From the NCBI RefSeq assembly GCF_002078875.1, contig NC_034409.1, forward strand, positions 67,895,946-67,959,945: a stretch of DNA of 64,000 bases, written 5' to 3'. This document shows positions 50,301 through 64,000 of the stretch, piece by piece (the first letter of the stretch is position 1; each line of letters starts with the position of its first letter). The position numbers and the translations under genes were made by a program. The notes below the pieces were generated by a model. It saw nothing but the letters and a program-made list of their open reading frames with translations. It was not told the DNA's origin and did no database searches. Source of the stretch: Numida meleagris (Eukaryota > Chordata > Aves > Galliformes > Numididae).

Positions 50301-51089
50301 GTATTCAAAGCTGTTTTTCTTTTTTTTTTTTTAAATGTGCACAATTTACTGTTCTGACTCTACTTTCTCCTTTCCCAGCTGAAAGAAGTAATGTTACAAA
50401 ATTGGAAGAAAATGTTGCTTGCTATTCCTCCTTTTTTGTTCCCCATGCATGGGCCCAGCAGGAATTTCAGCAAATCCCTTCCTTTTTCCCTGTTGAGCAA
50501 CACTGGCAAATTGCACACCCAAATTTCAATATGGCTGTCCCAACGTGAAGCAAGAGAAAGATCAGAGGAAAGGCATCTCACGTCACATTTACCGTTCCTT
50601 AGAGTGGTTGCTGTGGTTACTACTTTAGAAAGGAACAAAACTCCATTCACACTCCAGGGGCTCACATCACAGGCCCTACATTTTTGAGTGCTTTATTGGG
50701 ATATGGTACAATAGTCAGAGATACTGTGACATGGGTTGTAGCCCCCGTTGCAGGAGCAGGAGGAGTTGTCACCGTGGCACTGTATCAGGTTACATGCCTT
50801 GTTCTTGCCAAAGCGTTTGTGTGTGACTTCAGACATGCTGTTGTCCCACCGGGATTTATTCCACCACAAAATTTTAACTTGAAGTCAGCTGTAGGGCAAA
50901 AACCAGACAGCACAAAAATCAGATACCACAACTTGAATAAATTTTCCCCCAAATAAGATCACATAAAATGCCTTAGCTGTGCACAACTCCCTGCTTGCAG
51001 TGAATTTTCTTAAAATTCCTCCTGGCTGAGTCTATGGATCTGTGAAACAGAGAAAGCTCCTCCACCTCATCAGCTAATTGTGAAGGAAA
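35376..51089. other. Long intergenic block, largely free of recognised repeats
   Basis: Nearly 16 kb without a recognised gene or CR1. It holds a T run at about 35697-35711, the open frame 38370-38984 (204 codons, no known domain), a CTCF-like motif at 38635-38648, a TATAAATA with nearby TGACCTTGG (42983-42990 and 43005-43013), a perfect hairpin at 46882-46910, and many short chance frames. Conserved non-coding elements cannot be judged from one sequence. Confidence 0.5.
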
Positions 51090-51742
51090 ACTCACGTGTG
51101 AAGGTCACAGTGTTAATGAACAGAGCAAACAGTACCCTGAGCTACATCAAAAGAGAGGTGACCAGCAGGGCACGAGAGGTGATTGTCCCCCTCTCCTCTG
51201 CCGTCATGAGATCCATTTGGAGTACTGTGTCCAGGCCTGTGGCTGCCAGTGCAATAAAGACATGGAGCTGTTGGAGTGGGTCCAGAGGAGAGCCCAAGGA
51301 TGCTCAGAGAACAGGAGCACCTCTCCGATGAAGAAAGGTTGAGGGAGCTGGGCTTGTTTAGCTTGGGAGAACAGAAGGCTCTGAGGAGATCTCATTACAG
51401 CCTTCCATTACTTGAGGTGAGCTACAAGCAGGAGGGGGAGTGACATTTTACAGTTTAATAGTGATAGGATAAAGGGAAATGGCTGTAAAATAAAAAGAGA
51501 GGTGATTTAGGTTAGACGTTAGGAAGAAATTCTGTACTCAAAGTGTTGGTGTGGCACTGAACAGCCTACCCAGGGAAGCTGTGGATGCCACATCCCTGGA
51601 GGTGTTCAGGTCCAGGCTGGATGGGGCCCTGGGCAGCCTAATCTCATGGATACCAGCCCTGCCTGCAACAGGGGGTTGGAATTGGATGATCTTTAAGGTC
51701 CCTTCCAGCCCAAACCATTCGATGATTCTGATTCTGTGATTT
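51090..51742 (+). mobile_element. CR1 LINE, 5'-truncated 3' end
   Basis: The fragment reads through the end of CR1 ORF2 (CR1 wording such as the ACCAGCAGGGC segment, then the stretch matching ELLEWVQRRA with frameshifts). It continues through the 3' UTR with the CCTGGAGGTGTTCAGG stretch and ends in degenerate ATTCTG-type octamers at about 51718-51742. It is the repeat closest to the LDHB promoter and is clearly inactive. Confidence 0.9.
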
Positions 51743-52060
51743 ACATGCGTACAGCCAAAGCAGGATGACAGCCATCTTGCAATCTGGGTGCCTAAAGCAC
51801 AGTCAGCACAGTGCTCCCTGGGGCCCACTGCACAGCTCCCGGCTCTGCTGCAGGCACCCTTGGGCTGGTAGCCAACAACATCATTCCAACTACCTGCATG
51901 CGGAAGGAGGAAGAAAGGGAGGGGAGAAAAGGGGGAGATAATGTTCTCCTCTTCCTGTGAGGCCGCTACACAGCTGCACGGCATAGTGATGCTACAGGCC
52001 ACGCTGACTGGGTTCCTGCTGTCCTTGTCCTGCAAGCAATGTCTGGCTGCTGTGGGCCCA

Positions 52061-52139
52061 CGTTGCAATAATCTTCGTTGCAATAACTCCTCGTTGCAAT
52101 AAACTTCGTTGCAATAACTCCTCGTTGCAATAACCTTTT
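52061..52139. repeat. Promoter-proximal tandem repeat of GTTGCAATAA units
   Basis: Five units beginning CGTTGCAATAA start at 52061, 52076, 52092, 52107 and 52123. The spacing alternates 15, 16, 15, 16, so the true repeat is a 31-bp dimer. Variable tails (ATCTT, CTCCT, ACTT, CTCCT, CCTTTT) separate the constant cores. It lies about 660 bp upstream of the LDHB start codon, between a CR1 3' end and the CpG island. Confidence 0.93.
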
Positions 52140-52399
52140 GTTGAGGTGAGCCCTCGCTGTAAAGACCCCGGCAGCCATGCCAAAAGGCCATCATCCCAAC
52201 CCCAACGCATTTTAGTAAAGGACGTGGGGGAGGGGGGAGACGAAGGAGGAGGGCGGATCGCCGTCACTCTCGAGCCTCCGTCCTCAACGCGGATTGAGCA
52301 TCGGCGGCCGCCACCTCCCATTGACGCTGTGCCCGCCCCGAGGGCGCGGTGAGGGGCTCCTCCACCCAGCCCAGCCCGCCCCTTCCGCTGCGGAGTGCA

Positions 52400-52463
52400 G
52401 ATTGCCCGAGCCCGCCCGCCGTCGCAGCGCCGTTCCCGATTCTCCCTTCGCTGCGCCGAGCCG
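52400..52463 (+). other. LDHB: LDHB probable non-coding exon 1 (5' UTR)
   Basis: The coding exon begins just after a pyrimidine-rich tract ending in TAG at 52734-52736, so an upstream non-coding exon is expected, as in other vertebrate LDHB genes. The best donor in the CpG island is CCG|GTGGGT, with GT at 52464. The 5' limit given here is a guess, because no TATA box or clear start site is visible. A weaker alternative donor is GCG|GTAACG near 52651. Confidence 0.5.
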
Positions 52464-52742
52464 GTGGGTAGTGGGAGAGCGAGGCTCTCGCCGTGGCGGG
52501 GGAGGTGTTGGCGGCGGCTCGGTCCCCCCGGGCGGGTGGGCGGTGGGGTCCTCGTGGTTTGGGGCCTCTGGGCTGCGCTGGCGGGAGAGCGCTGCATTCC
52601 GCGCTACCGCAGCAGCCCCCAGCCCGGCGGGGAGCGGGCGCAGAGAGCGCGGTAACGCGCGAGGCGGGCGTGTGGGCGAGCGGGTTCTGGAATGCGGCCC
52701 CAATAAAGCGAGTTTCCTCCCGTCCGTTTCTCGTAGAACACC

Positions 52743-61849
<9,107 letters not shown>

Positions 61850-62040
61850 CTCAAACGTTAGATTGCAGCAATAGAAAAACAGCGTGTTGTGTACGAATGT
61901 GGGCTCTCTACTCACTATACATCTCTATGGTTAACATTTAATGCTCTTCCAGTCTGAGCTTTTGTCCACAGTAGCTAAACATAAGCTTGCTGTAACGCAC
62001 AGACCTTCTGAACAAATAAAGCAACTTTCAGGCATGTGTT
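61850..62040 (+). terminator. LDHB: LDHB 3' UTR and polyadenylation site
   Basis: A canonical AATAAA lies at 62015-62020, about 165 bases after the stop. It is followed by a CA-containing stretch and a GT-rich element from about 62036, placing cleavage near 62035. This gives a short 3' UTR of about 185 nt. A second AATAAA at 62780-62785 could serve a minor longer transcript, but nothing else supports it. Confidence 0.85.
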
Positions 62041-62894
62041 GGTGTCCTAGTGACTTATTTCTGGTATTTACAGCGTATTGTGGCAGTAATGTTCACCATT
62101 AATGTCTGCCACGTGCTATGCAGCAGTGTAGGCACATGTATTTTACAAGGATAGAGAAAATGTAGTAATTACCTGTGGCGGGATTGCACTAATACATTCT
62201 TATTGGAAGCCATTTCTGTACAGCAGACAACTTGAAATCCAGGTACTGATTTAAGTGCCTGGGAATTAACAGCTTTCCTGATGCTTTCACTGTTGGGTAA
62301 AATCAACAGATCAGTAGATCCAGAAACCTGCTTTGAAAAATACTTCCCCAATTAGTGCTTTCTACTCTACAGAGTAGATACTCTTCTCATTATTTTATAG
62401 TTAGTAAGTTGTTGAGAATGATGCAAATTCATTTGTGATGTGCTCTTGCTCTGAGCAATGTCACCCCAGTGTCTGTCAACTCCTTCTTCAAGCCTCTGTG
62501 TATCCACAGGTTTTTTTCCTGTTACGGATCATAAATTCAACGTTAAAACATCTTTTGTGCCTTGTCATTAAGTAGCCAGACAGCTAAAGACTATCCCTAT
62601 CACAAGAAGGTGCAGTCTGTGACAAAGAAGAGTGGCTGTATGTAAACAAAAAAGGTAATTGAAAGAATGCAGAAATCTCATCAGTCTGCAAGACGAGCAG
62701 TTTTCTTAGCACCCTAACTACTTATTTCTGCTTCTGGGAGGTGATGTCATGAAGGAATATTCTAAGAAATGTAAACAACAATAAAGTGTGCATTACAGGT
62801 GGGATCGGTTCAACAACTATCTCAGTATAGGGGATTTTGAGATTTTACTAATAAACTCTTCAGGTTATTTTTGGCATTACTGATATTTGTAAGT

Positions 62895-63051
62895 AGTATG
62901 CAAGTACATTAATTATACTATAATTATTTTTTGTTAAGATTCTTATCACACAATCATGTATCTTCATAGCAGCTGCATGACTGTAGAATAGCTTCCCCAT
63001 GTACGCTTACACAACAGCAGCCTATTACTTTCTGTTACTTGGAGTTCATCT
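62895..63051. repeat. Diverged direct repeat, copy A
   Basis: Pairs with 63721-63870. Shared blocks include AGTATGCAA, CATTAATTATACT, AATTATTTTTTGTTA, TGTAGAATAGCTTC, GCTTACACAACAGCA and TGTTACTTGGA, in the same order. Roughly 80-85% identity by eye. Confidence 0.88.
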
Positions 63052-63720
63052 GTAATATAAACTTACAGCAAATATAAAAATTCCTTAATGACAATATTGC
63101 CTTAGTTTTCACTTAACAGACGCTTGTGGCTTTTGAACATAGCAGACTCCTGCTTATCTTGTCTATGTTTTGCTTTTACAGCCCCATAGATACATGAACT
63201 TTGCTCGTTTTATCCTGTGAAAGGCAATGCAGGTTTTTAAATACATTCCTATGCGTCAAGGGGTACCTTGGTCTAAGAGAAAATATCATGGGGCTGCTGG
63301 ACTTTTTGTCAAAGTAAGCAGGAAAGCCAGTATGCAGAAGCACAGCAGAACGCTTCAGAAAGCACTGAGAACAACTTGCTTGACTCTCATGAGGTAAGAC
63401 CAAAAGCTGTTTTGATTGCTGTAAGGACCTAGGCCCCTTGCATTTGCAGGTTTATAGTTACAAAGTACAGAACAGAAAGTCAGTCTGACTGCTCTGCAAA
63501 TGTCAGGTAAGAGACAAGGAAATACCAATGGACAATGGAGAGAGGAAGGATATTACTGACGTGGTACCAGAGGACCAGAGCACAGTCCTCCATGTTACAC
63601 TTAACCTTGAATATATGTTTATTACCACTGTATTTATAACACAGCTTTACAAAGAAAAGAAATGCTAAGGAGAAAGAGCTTGAATTTTCTATCTGTACAT
63701 CCAAACCATTGAGGTAAATG

Positions 63721-63870
63721 AGTATGCAAACACATTAATTATACTGCAATTATTTTTTGTTAGGAGTCTTGTCATGTAATCTTGTATCTTCACTGCAGTT
63801 GCTGTAGAATAGCTTCTTCATATATGCTTACACAACAGCAAACTATCACCTGTTACTTGGATATCCTATT
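63721..63870. repeat. Diverged direct repeat, copy B
   Basis: Second copy of the repeat at 62895-63051, offset 826 bp, same orientation. Either a local duplication or two insertions of one dispersed family. Confidence 0.88.
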
Positions 63871-64000
63871 CAACCTTTGTTTAATTGTAAGTCTGCATAA
63901 TAAGAAACTGTGTAAGCTTAGTAAAACATCAGTGCTGTTTGTGCTAATCAGCCATCACCTAAGAAAGAGGTGGGCTTGTTCTGAGCTCACCTGCAGTGTT

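Larger units (their letters stand above)
62041..64000. other. Downstream flank of LDHB
   Basis: Non-coding AT-rich DNA with the direct repeat pair described separately and an isolated AATAAA at 62780. No start of a following gene is recognised. Confidence 0.6.

Noticed and set aside
52061..52139. CRISPR-like array
   Set aside because: Units are 15-16 bp without true spacers, and this is a vertebrate genome; it is a minisatellite-like repeat.
51538..52194. Minus-strand 218-codon frame upstream of LDHB
   Set aside because: It reads antisense through a CR1 3' end and the GTTGCAATAA tandem array; the repeated Tyr-Cys-Asn-Glu pattern comes only from the array.
52222..52226. ACGTG as a hypoxia response element of LDHB
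   Set aside because: A five-base match in a GC-rich promoter is expected by chance, and LDHB, unlike LDHA, is not a typical HIF target.
52702..52707. AATAAA in LDHB intron 1 as a premature polyadenylation signal
   Set aside because: It lies 30 bp before the exon 2 acceptor in a promoter-proximal position with no downstream GT-rich element of note; probably suppressed or irrelevant.

Overview
This window is vertebrate nuclear DNA, most likely from a bird (galliform or close relative). The evidence is a single intron-containing gene with avian-type L-lactate dehydrogenase B, long intergenic DNA, and an interspersed-repeat load made almost entirely of CR1 LINEs. No Alu- or L1-like element was seen. 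Two assembly gaps sit inside purine microsatellites.

Layout. Positions 1 to about 51,700 form a long intergenic region with no recognised protein gene. It holds at least nine CR1 fragments in both orientations: about 3.3-4.3, 9.8-10.8, 13.0-13.5, 16.2-16.6, 18.0-18.4, 21.7-23.3, 26.6-28.0, 35.2 and 51.1-51.7 kb. It also holds a short possible DNA-transposon relic (26.4 kb), two gapped purine microsatellites (5.4-6.1 and 7.1-7.3 kb), several small tandem repeats and hairpins, and a few unrecognised open frames of 130-204 codons that I do not call genes. Positions about 52,060-52,140 carry a tandem repeat built on GTTGCAATAA, just upstream of a CpG island (about 52.2-52.96 kb). From the CpG island the LDHB gene runs rightward: a probable non-coding exon 1 near 52.4 kb, then seven coding exons from 52,743 to 61,849, with a polyadenylation signal at 62,015. 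The exon boundaries close exactly to a 333-residue protein with every expected catalytic residue. The last 2 kb are non-coding and contain a diverged direct repeat of about 150 bp.

Functionally the window is a one-gene locus. LDHB makes the heart-type subunit of the cytosolic tetramer that interconverts pyruvate and lactate. In mammals the 5' side of LDHB faces KCNJ8/ABCC9. Neither gene is visible in the 52 kb upstream here, so this stretch is either the LDHB-KCNJ8 intergenic interval or a rearranged neighbourhood.

Most notable for follow-up: the TAA stop of LDHB lacks the readthrough context and peroxisomal extension known in mammals; a five-unit promoter-proximal repeat with a 15/16-bp alternating period; a CR1 that keeps its ORF1 esterase and endonuclease parts but has lost its middle; a pair of perfect octamer motifs next to a perfect hairpin; and a tandem duplication that doubles a perfect AP-1 site. 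I found no clear sign of a wholly new biological system.
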